A stretch of 16,601 nt of DNA from UBA2287 sp037442025 (GTDB lineage Bacteria > Bacteroidota > Bacteroidia > Bacteroidales > Tenuifilaceae): the NCBI GenBank assembly GCA_037442025.1, contig JBBIRB010000055.1, positions 1 to 16,601 of the forward strand, read 5' to 3'. Under the pieces are notes generated by a model, which was not told where the DNA came from, ran no database searches, and saw nothing but the letters and a program-made list of their open reading frames with translations. Below are positions 1 to 6,723 of the stretch, piece by piece (the first letter of the stretch is position 1; each line of letters begins with the position of its first letter). Made by a program: the position numbers and the translations under genes.

Positions 1-50
1 ACAATCAACAATCAACAATCAACAATCAACAATCAACAATCAACAATCAA
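1..50. repeat. Heptamer tandem repeat (ACAATCA)x7
   Basis: Seven perfect copies of ACAATCA plus one extra base run from the first base of the window to nine bases before the stop codon of the M28 peptidase. The array may extend past the window edge. No start codon, hairpin or spacer structure is visible, so it is a simple-sequence array rather than a CRISPR or coding repeat. Its position at the very edge suggests that it limited the assembly (inference). Confidence 0.95.
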
Positions 51-58
51 CCACCTAT

Positions 59-1546
59 CTATCTTTTCCGCTTTTCTTTTTCTTTTTTATACTTTTTGCT
101 TGAAAGTTCAAGAGTTGTAATAAAGCCCAGTTGGGTTAGTTTTTCGAAAAGGTATGCATTTAGGGTTTCAGTTCTGTCGCTTTCTAAGTGAAGGTGTTTA
201 TAGCCACCCGAGGTGTTGAAGTATAGTGTTGGTATACCTACTCGATAAAATGCTTCAGCATCGGCTCCGCCGCCTCCAAATGTATTTATTGAAAGAAGAT
301 TAAAACGTTTAGTATCATTTTTTTTGACAATATTCCATGTTTTTGGAAAACTTAGTTTGCCTCCAACAGCAATCGAATCGCCCTGAGCCACACAGTCGAA
401 GTTTACCATGGCTGCAATTTTCTTTACATTTACAGGCGAGTTGGCTACAAAATGGCGAGAGCCATGCATTCCCGATTCTTCTGCAGAAAATACAACAAAC
501 AGTATAGACCGATCAGTTTTTATACTGCCATTTTTCAATGCTTTGGCTATTTCAATTAGCGCAGCAACCCCCGAAGCATTATCGTTGGCTCCTGGATAAA
601 GTAATGTATTTGCTTGCATTCCAACATGGTCGAGATGGGCGCCCAGCACTATATATTCTTTCTTAAGTTTTTTATGGGTTCCTTCCCAAACAGCAACTAC
701 ATTATAAGTTGGAGCATTTGGTCGATATTTAGAAATAACATTAATTGACATTCGTCTTGGTATATGAAACGAGTGGCTTGTTTTCTTAATGCCTAATAGG
801 TATACAAGTTCTGCATAGGTTGTTTTAGCCGAAGTGAAAATTGAATCGGCAACAGAACGAGTTATTTGAATCATAGGAATGCTATCCAAATGGGGTCCGT
901 CGCCACAGGCAACGCTACCAATAAGTTCTCTGGTTTGAAGTTCGTTGGGACTAGGCATTAAGATTAATGCAATAGCCCCTTTGCTGGCAGCAATTCGGGC
1001 TTTTTGTCGTGGACTAACATCGCCCCAACTTCCATTTAATGGTTTCCAATTGGGTGCACCTTTATATACAAGTACAATTTTACCTTTAACATTAACCGAG
1101 TCGTAATCGTTTAATTCAGGATGGTTTAGCCCGTAACCTGTATAAACAATTGGAGCATTAACTTTTCCAGAACCAGAAAAACCTCTGCAATTGAAATCAG
1201 AACCTAATTTTAAAGGGACATAATCACCTCCAGTTTCCTTGAAAAGAATTACGTGTGCCCGCTCAATGGAATTGGTTTCAACTTCAAAAGAATGTAGAAA
1301 ACTTTCTTGTCCTACCGGTTTAAGTCCCAATTGCTTTAAACGGAGGGCAACGTACCGCGCAGCTTCATCGTACTCTTTTGTGCCTTGTAAACGCCCTTTA
1401 AATCTTTCGGATGCAAGAAACCCAGTAGTTTGCATTAAACTTTGGCTCGAAATGTAACGAAGGGTTGAGTCGATTTCTGGCTGCGAAAAACCGTACAATC
1501 CTTTGGCAAGTAATAGTAAGGTTGCTAATAAACGAAAGTATATCAT
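59..1546 (-). CDS. Secreted M28-family zinc aminopeptidase with PA domain
   Basis: A 495-residue exported peptidase expected to remove amino-terminal residues from peptides in the periplasm or outside the cell. Residues 1-22 form a signal peptide with a hydrophobic core of Leu and Ala. Residues about 115-240 look like a protease-associated (PA) domain, and the M28 catalytic domain occupies about 280-475. Two-zinc ligands and catalytic residues are visible: H304 and D306 in GAHLDHVG, D322 in GANDNASG, E356/E357 in SAEESG, D384 in NFD, and H453 with D457 in HLESD. All are present, so the enzyme should be active. The C-terminus is an odd, very basic lysine/arginine tail (about 484-495), which does not look like a type IX secretion sorting domain. 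It stands alone, divergent from the UPF0316 gene. A weak -7-like box GATATTTG (1571-1578, minus strand) could drive it. The specific substrate is unknown. Confidence 0.93.
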   Translation of the reverse strand: MIYFRLLATLLLLAKGLYGFSQPEIDSTLRYISSQSLMQTTGFLASERFKGRLQGTKEYDEAARYVALRLKQLGLKPVGQESFLHSFEVETNSIERAHVILFKETGGDYVPLKLGSDFNCRGFSGSGKVNAPIVYTGYGLNHPELNDYDSVNVKGKIVLVYKGAPNWKPLNGSWGDVSPRQKARIAASKGAIALILMPSPNELQTRELIGSVACGDGPHLDSIPMIQITRSVADSIFTSAKTTYAELVYLLGIKKTSHSFHIPRRMSINVISKYRPNAPTYNVVAVWEGTHKKLKKEYIVLGAHLDHVGMQANTLLYPGANDNASGVAALIEIAKALKNGSIKTDRSILFVVFSAEESGMHGSRHFVANSPVNVKKIAAMVNFDCVAQGDSIAVGGKLSFPKTWNIVKKNDTKRFNLLSINTFGGGGADAEAFYRVGIPTLYFNTSGGYKHLHLESDRTETLNAYLFEKLTQLGFITTLELSSKKYKKEKEKRKR

Positions 1547-1621
1547 CGGAAATAGTTTTTATTACTAATACAAATATCGATGCTTTTTGTTGATTATTAT
1601 TTTACCTGCCTCTTTTTCGTT

Positions 1622-1629
1622 TAATTTTG
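1622..1629 (+). promoter_or_regulatory. Candidate Bacteroidota -7 box (TAATTTTG)
   Basis: TAATTTTG matches the Bacteroidota -7 consensus TAnnTTTG and lies 24 bases before the start codon of the UPF0316 gene. No convincing -33 TTTG at the expected spacing was found, so support rests on the -7 match and position. Confidence 0.45.
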
Positions 1630-1653
1630 TATTCGAATCATTAGAATAATCAA

Positions 1654-2244
1654 ATGGAAGTATCCCTTACCGATAGCAACTTGTACTCGTATGTAATTCT
1701 CCCAGTGCTTATAATGCTGGCTCGTATATGCGATGTTACCATTGGTACCATGCGAATAATTTTTGTTTCGAAGGGGCAGCGATACGTTGCTCCAATTTTA
1801 GGGTTTTTCGAAGTCTTTATTTGGATTATTGTAATTGGACAAATAATGGCAAACCTTAATAATTGGGCTTGCTATTTTGGATATGCGCTCGGCTTTGCCT
1901 TAGGGAATTATGTGGGTATGCGGTTAGAAGAGTACTTGGCTGTTGGTAAACAGTTAGTTAGAGTAATTTCTACTAAAGACGGAATAGATTTAGTTAAAAG
2001 TTTAAACACCAAGGGCTTTGGAGCAACGCTTATTGAGGGTGAAGGGAGCACTGGTAAAGTACAGCTCATTTACGTAATTGCCAATCGCGATAGCATGTCG
2101 CAAGTTCTTACAATTATTAACGATTTTAACCCAAAACTTTTTTACTCCATTGAGGATATTAAAAAGGTTAGTTCAGGAATATTTCCTAGTCAATCCCCTT
2201 TTAATAAATTGAATCCCTTTTACCACTGGAGAAAAGGGAAATGA
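1654..2244 (+). CDS. UPF0316/DUF2179 family membrane protein
   Basis: A 196-residue protein with an N-terminal membrane region (about residues 10-95, probably three helices) and a soluble C-terminal DUF2179-type domain (about 105-175). The stretch around residues 22-42, containing ARICDVTIGTMR and SKGQ, is the hallmark of the UPF0316/DUF5698 family, and the Gly-rich LGNYVGMRLEE segment follows. The length is normal for the family. The biochemical role of this family is not established; the C-terminal domain resembles a ligand-sensing fold found in other membrane proteins (family knowledge). The gene is monocistronic or weakly linked to the DHS-like gene 53 bases downstream, which has its own -7 box. 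The ATG at 1654 fits the start of the family. Confidence 0.88.
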   Translation: MEVSLTDSNLYSYVILPVLIMLARICDVTIGTMRIIFVSKGQRYVAPILGFFEVFIWIIVIGQIMANLNNWACYFGYALGFALGNYVGMRLEEYLAVGKQLVRVISTKDGIDLVKSLNTKGFGATLIEGEGSTGKVQLIYVIANRDSMSQVLTIINDFNPKLFYSIEDIKKVSSGIFPSQSPFNKLNPFYHWRKGK

Positions 2245-2257
2245 GCACCGATTATAT

Positions 2258-2265
2258 TACTTTTG
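2258..2265 (+). promoter_or_regulatory. Candidate -7 box (TACTTTTG) for the DHS-like gene
   Basis: TACTTTTG fits TAnnTTTG exactly and lies in the 53-base gap between the UPF0316 gene and the DHS-like gene, 32 bases before its ATG. No clear -33 element is seen in the preceding coding sequence. The box suggests independent transcription of the DHS-like gene. Confidence 0.5.
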
Positions 2266-2297
2266 CAATCGTAGTCAATTAAATAATAAAGTTAGAA

Positions 2298-3275
2298 ATG
2301 AACGAAAATAAACCAATCAGTGCCTTCTTAGAAAAGCACTATCTCCACTTCAATGCTGCTACTCTTGTTGATGCTGCTAAGGCATACAAACAGCATGTTG
2401 AAAGTGGAAAGAAAATGATGATTACCCTTGCGGGTGCCATGAGTACCGCTGAATTAGGCATTAGTTTGGCCGAAATGATTCGGCAGGATAAGGTGCAAAT
2501 CATTTCGTGTACCGGTGCAAATCTCGAGGAAGATATTATGAACCTGGTTGCCCATAACCATTACAAAAGGGTTCCCAATTACCGCGATCTTACTCCCGAA
2601 CAGGAGTGGGATTTGCTTCAAAGCGGATTAAATAGGGTAACCGACACCTGCATCCCCGAAGAGGAAGCCTTTAGAAGGCTGCAGGCACACCTTTTCAATA
2701 TATGGAAGGATGCTCAGGACAAGGGCGAGCGCTATTTCCCCCACGAGTTTATGTACAAAATGTTGAAAAGTGGCGTACTTGAGCAATATTACGAAATCGA
2801 TCCGAAAAATTCGTGGATGATTGCTGCTGCCGAGAAGAATATTCCCATGGTTGTTCCGGGTTGGGAAGATTCGACTATGGGCAACATTTTTGCATCATAC
2901 TGCGTAACAGGCGAGCTTAAACCATCGGTAATGAAATCGGGAATTGAGTATATGGTATTTCTTGCCGATTGGTACACCAACAATGCTGGAAACGATGGTA
3001 TAGGTTTCTTCCAGATTGGTGGTGGTATAGCAGGCGATTTCCCAATTTGCGTAGTTCCCATGTTACATCAGGATTTGGAGCGCGATAACGTACCGTTCTG
3101 GAGCTATTTCTGTCAGATAAGCGATTCAACAACTAGTTTTGGTTCATACTCCGGTGCAGTTCCCAACGAAAAAATTACTTGGGGAAAGTTAAGTATCGAT
3201 ACGCCCAAATTCATTGTTGAATCAGATGCAAGTATTGTTGTACCGCTTATGTTCGCTTACATATTAGGCTGGTAA
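2298..3275 (+). CDS. Deoxyhypusine-synthase-family enzyme (bacterial type)
   Basis: A 325-residue protein homologous along its length to deoxyhypusine synthase, which in eukaryotes and archaea transfers the aminobutyl group of spermidine to a lysine of (e/a)IF5A using NAD. Bacteria lack that target, so a polyamine-related reaction on a small substrate is more likely (inference). Visible motifs are GAMSTAELG (46-54), SCTGANLEED (70-79), PGWEDSTMGN (187-196), a GGG turn at 241-243, and EKITWGK (291-297) with K297 at the position of the catalytic lysine. E291 and W295 of the spermidine pocket are also kept. Other pocket positions differ from the human enzyme, which I recall from memory: N196 for D243, D247 for H288, and Y284 for D316. 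The fold and the enamine-forming lysine are therefore retained while the substrate site is remodelled. A strong terminator follows. Neighbouring genes give no pathway clue. Confidence 0.85.
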   Translation: MNENKPISAFLEKHYLHFNAATLVDAAKAYKQHVESGKKMMITLAGAMSTAELGISLAEMIRQDKVQIISCTGANLEEDIMNLVAHNHYKRVPNYRDLTPEQEWDLLQSGLNRVTDTCIPEEEAFRRLQAHLFNIWKDAQDKGERYFPHEFMYKMLKSGVLEQYYEIDPKNSWMIAAAEKNIPMVVPGWEDSTMGNIFASYCVTGELKPSVMKSGIEYMVFLADWYTNNAGNDGIGFFQIGGGIAGDFPICVVPMLHQDLERDNVPFWSYFCQISDSTTSFGSYSGAVPNEKITWGKLSIDTPKFIVESDASIVVPLMFAYILGW

Positions 3276-3296
3276 TTACGAGTACATTATAGAATG

Positions 3297-3322
3297 AAAA
3301 AGGCCCACTCATGGGCCTTTTC
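3297..3322. terminator. Bidirectional intrinsic terminator
   Basis: AAAAGGCCCA (3298-3307) pairs perfectly with TGGGCCTTTT (3312-3321) around a CTCA loop. The A-run and T-run make it U-tailed when read from either strand. It sits between the convergent stops of the DHS-like gene (3275) and the DUF4301 gene (3323) and should terminate both. Confidence 0.9.
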
Positions 3323-4858
3323 TTATTGGTGCTGCTCTCGCAGCAAATCGTTAATAGTTTTAACCGGATTGAAAGTTACAATAGGAACCTCAACAAAAAT
3401 GGTTATCCAATCGCTCATGGCACCGTTCCACAAGCCCGGAAGCTCCTGAGCTTTAAGTTGCTTCCCATCCTTGCTTTTTATTGAAATAAAGCCTGTTTTA
3501 CAATCGACAAACTGAAGCAAATTGTATTTCGAGCCATCGGCATCGGTTATTCCGCAAACCAAATCGACTGGGTTAAAGTGAGTTGCCGAAGCGGCAATTT
3601 TCTTGAACTTGGAGTTATTCAGGTCTATTTGCGACGACTCAACAATTTGCAACGATACCGAGCCATCAGTATTTTTTGCCCAAAAGGGGCCACCACCGGG
3701 CTCGCCCTCATTCTGAACCATTCCGCAAACCCTTATGGGTCGGTTTAACTTTTTAACAAGGTAGGGTAGAAGCGCTTGAGGATTCTTTTTGTTTAAATCC
3801 TTTGGTGGTATTATGCATAGCTCGTCAATAGTGAACTGTAGCACCTCGTCGAGGAAATCCTGAGTAATTTCATCGTTACTTTGCAGCTGATTTAAGTAGT
3901 CGAAAATTAAGCTTTGGTAGCTTATTAAAAGTCCCGCAAGGGCTTTTTTGTAAACAACAGTTTGTGGCTTAAGCCTATCGGGAACCACATTATCGATATT
4001 CTTAATGAAAATAAGCTCGGCATTTAAATCGTTCAAATTTTCAATTAATGCTCCGTGCCCACCCGGACGAAATACCAGCGACCCATCGGCATTTCGAAAC
4101 GGCTCGTTGCTGCTATCGACGGCAATGGTGTCGGTCGATTTTTTTTGCTCCGAATAGGTTAAACTGAACTTTACACCATGCGCTTCCTCAAAAAGTCTTT
4201 TTACTTCCGACTCTAACTCTTCAAAACCTTTTCTGTGTTCAGGGGATACTGTAAAATGAATGCTAACACTATTATTCGGGGTTCGTGCGTATTGTGCTCC
4301 TTCTACTAAGTGCTCTTCGTAAGCGGTTCGTGAACCATCAGTGTATTTATGAAATTTTAGTAAGCCTTTTGGTAAAATACCATAATCTAATCCTTCTGAG
4401 CCAAGAAATAATTTTATTATTGTTGTGAATTCTCGCTTTTCTATTAGTTCCTCAATATCGTAACCGCTTTTCCACATTTCATCTTTAAGCGACTGGTAAA
4501 AGGCAAAGTTTTTAATATTCTGAATAAAATATGCAATGGAGTTGAAACTTTTATCGGTAAAGCACTCTTCGCCCTTAACCGGGTATTCCTCTGTAAATTC
4601 GAAAAGATGTTTAAACATTCGGGTTGCTGCACCCGATGCGGGAACGAATTTCATGCGCGACCCCTCGAAACCTTTGTAAATTTCTATTAAATCGTCAACC
4701 TCTTCGCACTCGAGTTTAATAATACCACGCCCAACCGTAGCAGGCTCAGTAATTTCGAGAAAGGGGAAACCCTTCTTGAAATTTTCGATTTGCTCTTTTA
4801 CTTTACTTTCGCTTACACCTTGGTTTTTTAATTGCTGTAAATCGGTTTCGGTTAACAT
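3323..4858 (-). CDS. DUF4301 family protein, nucleotidyltransferase-like
   Basis: A 511-residue cytoplasmic protein of the DUF4301 family, which is common in Bacteroidota and has no assigned reaction. Two segments recall UDP-sugar pyrophosphorylase-like GT-A enzymes: FVPASGAATRMFK (71-83), a Gly/Ala-rich loop ending in Arg that resembles a nucleotide-binding loop, and FRPGGHGALIENL (263-275) followed by IKNIDN (285-290), which resembles the sugar-nucleotide PGGHG and NIDN motifs. A nucleotidyltransferase-like role is therefore a reasonable inference, not a demonstrated function. No signal peptide or membrane segment is visible. A -7 box lies 26 bases upstream of the ATG, immediately downstream of a 30-bp hairpin-repeat array. 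The gene is monocistronic and ends in the terminator shared with the DHS-like gene. The family call is firm and the reaction is unknown. Confidence 0.85.
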   Translation of the reverse strand: MLTETDLQQLKNQGVSESKVKEQIENFKKGFPFLEITEPATVGRGIIKLECEEVDDLIEIYKGFEGSRMKFVPASGAATRMFKHLFEFTEEYPVKGEECFTDKSFNSIAYFIQNIKNFAFYQSLKDEMWKSGYDIEELIEKREFTTIIKLFLGSEGLDYGILPKGLLKFHKYTDGSRTAYEEHLVEGAQYARTPNNSVSIHFTVSPEHRKGFEELESEVKRLFEEAHGVKFSLTYSEQKKSTDTIAVDSSNEPFRNADGSLVFRPGGHGALIENLNDLNAELIFIKNIDNVVPDRLKPQTVVYKKALAGLLISYQSLIFDYLNQLQSNDEITQDFLDEVLQFTIDELCIIPPKDLNKKNPQALLPYLVKKLNRPIRVCGMVQNEGEPGGGPFWAKNTDGSVSLQIVESSQIDLNNSKFKKIAASATHFNPVDLVCGITDADGSKYNLLQFVDCKTGFISIKSKDGKQLKAQELPGLWNGAMSDWITIFVEVPIVTFNPVKTINDLLREQHQ

Positions 4859-4883
4859 GGTTCGAAGGTTTATTATTATTCTG

Positions 4884-4891
4884 CAAATATA
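4884..4891 (-). promoter_or_regulatory. Candidate -7 box (TATATTTG) for the DUF4301 gene
   Basis: On the minus strand TATATTTG fits TAnnTTTG exactly and lies 25 bases upstream of the ATG at 4858. The region where a -33 element would sit borders the 30-bp repeat array, and no clear TTTG is present there. Confidence 0.5.
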
Positions 4892-4910
4892 GCTATTGTA
4901 AGGTTTTTTC

Positions 4911-5000
4911 GGTTGCTTGCCCTGAGGCTCCTGAAGGGTCGGTTGCTTGCCCTGAGGCTCCCGAAGGGTCGGTTGCGAGCCCTGAGGTTCTCGAAGGGTC
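4911..5000. repeat. Three 30-bp tandem hairpin units (CCCTGAGG...GAAGGG)
   Basis: Three contiguous 30-bp units (4911-4940, 4941-4970, 4971-5000) differ at only a few positions. Each contains a 19-nt imperfect palindrome from CCCTGAGG to GAAGGG that can fold with CCCT/AGGG outer pairs, a tandem G-A/A-G internal mismatch, and two inner pairs. Substitutions between units keep the inner pairs as G-C or G-T. The core resembles the gccctgag...cgaaggg intergenic repeats that I recall from many Bacteroidota genomes. There are no spacers, so it is not a CRISPR array. Confidence 0.85.
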
Positions 5001-5131
5001 AGTTCAGTTGTTCTATTGTTCAGTTGTTTGTTGATAGTTGAAAGTTGGTGGTATTATACACATCACTTCGGACTTCAAACTTCGGACTCCCAATTTCAAA
5101 CTTCAATAACTTAATAACTTAGTAACTCAAT
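5001..5131. repeat. Low-complexity stretch with several short direct repeats
   Basis: No gene is visible here. It contains GTTCAGTTGTT twice (5002-5012, 5018-5028), ACTTCGGACT twice (5065-5074, 5079-5088), and an 8-mer AATAACTT in tandem (5105-5112, 5113-5120) with a third degenerate copy (5121-5128). The mixture of unrelated short repeats directly downstream of the PAS gene stop looks like slipped-strand expansion in an unconstrained spacer (inference). Confidence 0.75.
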
Positions 5132-5476
5132 CTAACTCCTAACAAAATGGGGCATTTCGAAGGGTATTTCCATCGAGAATTCTATTAATCCCGACACTTC
5201 GCCATTCGAATACCATGGGGTTTGGTAAATTAGCTTTTTAATGCCATTCTTTTCAATTGTGTACGAGTTGGTTTCGCCATTCTGCATTAAACGGGCAATG
5301 GTTTCGCGCGACTTTTCGCTATGGCAATCGAGTAAGCTTTTTCCAATAAGCGAATTGCCACCCCATTTTTCGAAAGTTTTCGACGCTTTTTCGTTCATGT
5401 AAACTACTATTCCATTTAAATCGCAAATGGTAATTGCACAGTTTAAATTAATAAACCACTCGGGCGAATTGCTCAT
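5132..5476 (-). CDS. Stand-alone PAS-domain protein
   Basis: A 114-residue protein made up almost entirely of one PAS fold. The beta strand and turn CAITICDLNGIVVYMNEKA (about 13-31), the GKSLLDCH helix cap and the later strands LIYQTPWYSNGEVSGLIEFS are the classic PAS pattern. There is no kinase, HTH, GGDEF or other effector domain, signal peptide or membrane segment. It may act as a small ligand or redox sensor for a partner encoded elsewhere, or as a diffusible binding protein (inference). The ATG at 5474-5476 is divergent from the PLP-enzyme gene, 71 bases away, so the two could share a control region. The C-terminus (EIPFEMPHFVRS) runs past the PAS fold by about a dozen residues. No ligand-specific residue pattern, such as a haem His or flavin Cys, could be assigned with confidence. 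Confidence 0.82.
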   Translation of the reverse strand: MSNSPEWFINLNCAITICDLNGIVVYMNEKASKTFEKWGGNSLIGKSLLDCHSEKSRETIARLMQNGETNSYTIEKNGIKKLIYQTPWYSNGEVSGLIEFSMEIPFEMPHFVRS

Positions 5477-5505
5477 TTTTTGTATTTTTGAAATGATTCA
5501 ACCTG

Positions 5506-5513
5506 TTACTTTG
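5506..5513 (+). promoter_or_regulatory. Candidate -7 box (TTACTTTG) for the PLP-enzyme operon
   Basis: TTACTTTG differs from TAnnTTTG by one base and lies 34 bases before the start of the PLP enzyme gene, in the 71-base divergent gap shared with the PAS gene. TTTG elements at 5479-5482 and 5487-5490 flank the expected -33 position but have imperfect spacing. Confidence 0.4.
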
Positions 5514-5547
5514 CAAACATAGTATTAAGAATTTAAATATTGGCTCA

Positions 5548-6723
5548 ATGAAAGCAAAAATCCCCCAAACGCCCCGAATGCCTATTTTCCGCGATAGCGG
5601 TTTTCATTTGGTTGACATACCCACCATGAAAAAGGCATTTGCCGATGAACTAAACTATCCTCGTGAGCCTGAACTGTATATTTATAGTCGGTATCGAAAC
5701 CCAAACGTAGCAGCGGCCGAAGAACTAATAATGGAGCTTGAAGGGAGCAAGTGGTCAGTTATTGCGCAATCGGGGTTGGCGACTATCGATATTGCCCTGT
5801 CGATTTTTCAGAAACAGGGGCAAGCCAACAAATGGCTTTTCTTCTCCGAAATTTACGGGGGAACAAACCACTTTATCGATAATGTTCTGGTTAAACGAAG
5901 GGGAATCGATGCCGTTAGGTTTTTCCCTAGCGGAAACGATTATAGTATCGAATCGTTCGAAGAATTGCTAAAACAGCACAAGCCTTCCGTTGTTTTTTTC
6001 GAGGCAGTTTCGAACCCAATGCTCATAACTATCGATGCCGAAGCGTTTATTAATGCTGCCAAGCAGCAAGGTGCCACAGTTATTGTCGATAATACCTTCG
6101 CATCGCCCTTTTTATGGAAACCCTTAGACTCGGGTGCCGATTTGGTTATTCATAGCGTTACCAAATATTTTGCAGGTCACGGAAATATTTCGGGGGGCGT
6201 TGTTTCGGGTAACAATCCCGATTTATTAAAGCAGGCCATAGAGTATCGCAAATTGGTGGGCCATATGATGTCGCCCGACGATGCTGCACGACTTTGCGAC
6301 CAGCTAAAAACCTTCGAACTTCGGTTTGAGAGGCATTGCAAAAATGCCTTTATTTTGGCCAGCTATTTCACAAGTCACCCTGCCGTTGAAACAGTTCTGT
6401 ATCCCGGTCTCGAATCGCACTCAACTCATCAGAACGCACTGAAACTATTTAAGGGCAAAGGATTTGGAGCCATAATTACTATCGATTTGGCTGGGAAAAA
6501 CGATAAGATTAAAGCCGATCGGTGCAATCAGCTTATCAATTTGCTGGTCGACACCATTCCACTGGTTCCAACTTTGGGCGATACAGAAACCATTCTTATG
6601 CCCATTGAACCCGTTTGGGGCGATAAGTTCCCATTTCCGGGGATGATTCGTTTTTCGGTGGGCATTGAAAATTCCGATAAACTTATAAAAGTGCTAAGCA
6701 ACGCACTTAATGCCCTGAAATAA
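5548..6723 (+). CDS. Cys/Met-metabolism PLP-dependent enzyme (cystathionine synthase/lyase family)
   Basis: A 391-residue fold-type I PLP enzyme of the Cys/Met metabolism family, which catalyses gamma- or beta-replacement or elimination on sulfur amino acids. K206 in SVTKYFAGHG is the PLP Schiff-base lysine. D181 in DNTFASP contacts the pyridine nitrogen. Y47/R49 in YSRYRNPN are the phosphate-contacting pair supplied by the neighbouring subunit, and Y103 in IYGGTN stacks on the cofactor. Methionine gamma-lyase has a characteristic Cys after YG at this site; here the residue is Gly (G105), which favours a cystathionine gamma-synthase, cystathionine lyase or sulfhydrylase-like activity. The exact reaction cannot be fixed from sequence. 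Its TAA shares one base with the ATG of the next gene (TAATG), so the ferredoxin/DmsC-like protein is probably translationally coupled to it. Confidence 0.92.
   Translation: MKAKIPQTPRMPIFRDSGFHLVDIPTMKKAFADELNYPREPELYIYSRYRNPNVAAAEELIMELEGSKWSVIAQSGLATIDIALSIFQKQGQANKWLFFSEIYGGTNHFIDNVLVKRRGIDAVRFFPSGNDYSIESFEELLKQHKPSVVFFEAVSNPMLITIDAEAFINAAKQQGATVIVDNTFASPFLWKPLDSGADLVIHSVTKYFAGHGNISGGVVSGNNPDLLKQAIEYRKLVGHMMSPDDAARLCDQLKTFELRFERHCKNAFILASYFTSHPAVETVLYPGLESHSTHQNALKLFKGKGFGAIITIDLAGKNDKIKADRCNQLINLLVDTIPLVPTLGDTETILMPIEPVWGDKFPFPGMIRFSVGIENSDKLIKVLSNALNALK

Noticed and set aside
4911..5000. CRISPR-like array of 30-bp repeats
   Set aside because: The units are directly contiguous with no spacers, and no cas genes are nearby.
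5548..6723. Methionine gamma-lyase as the specific name of the PLP enzyme
   Set aside because: The characteristic active-site Cys after the Tyr-Gly is Gly here (G105), so only the broader family call is supported.
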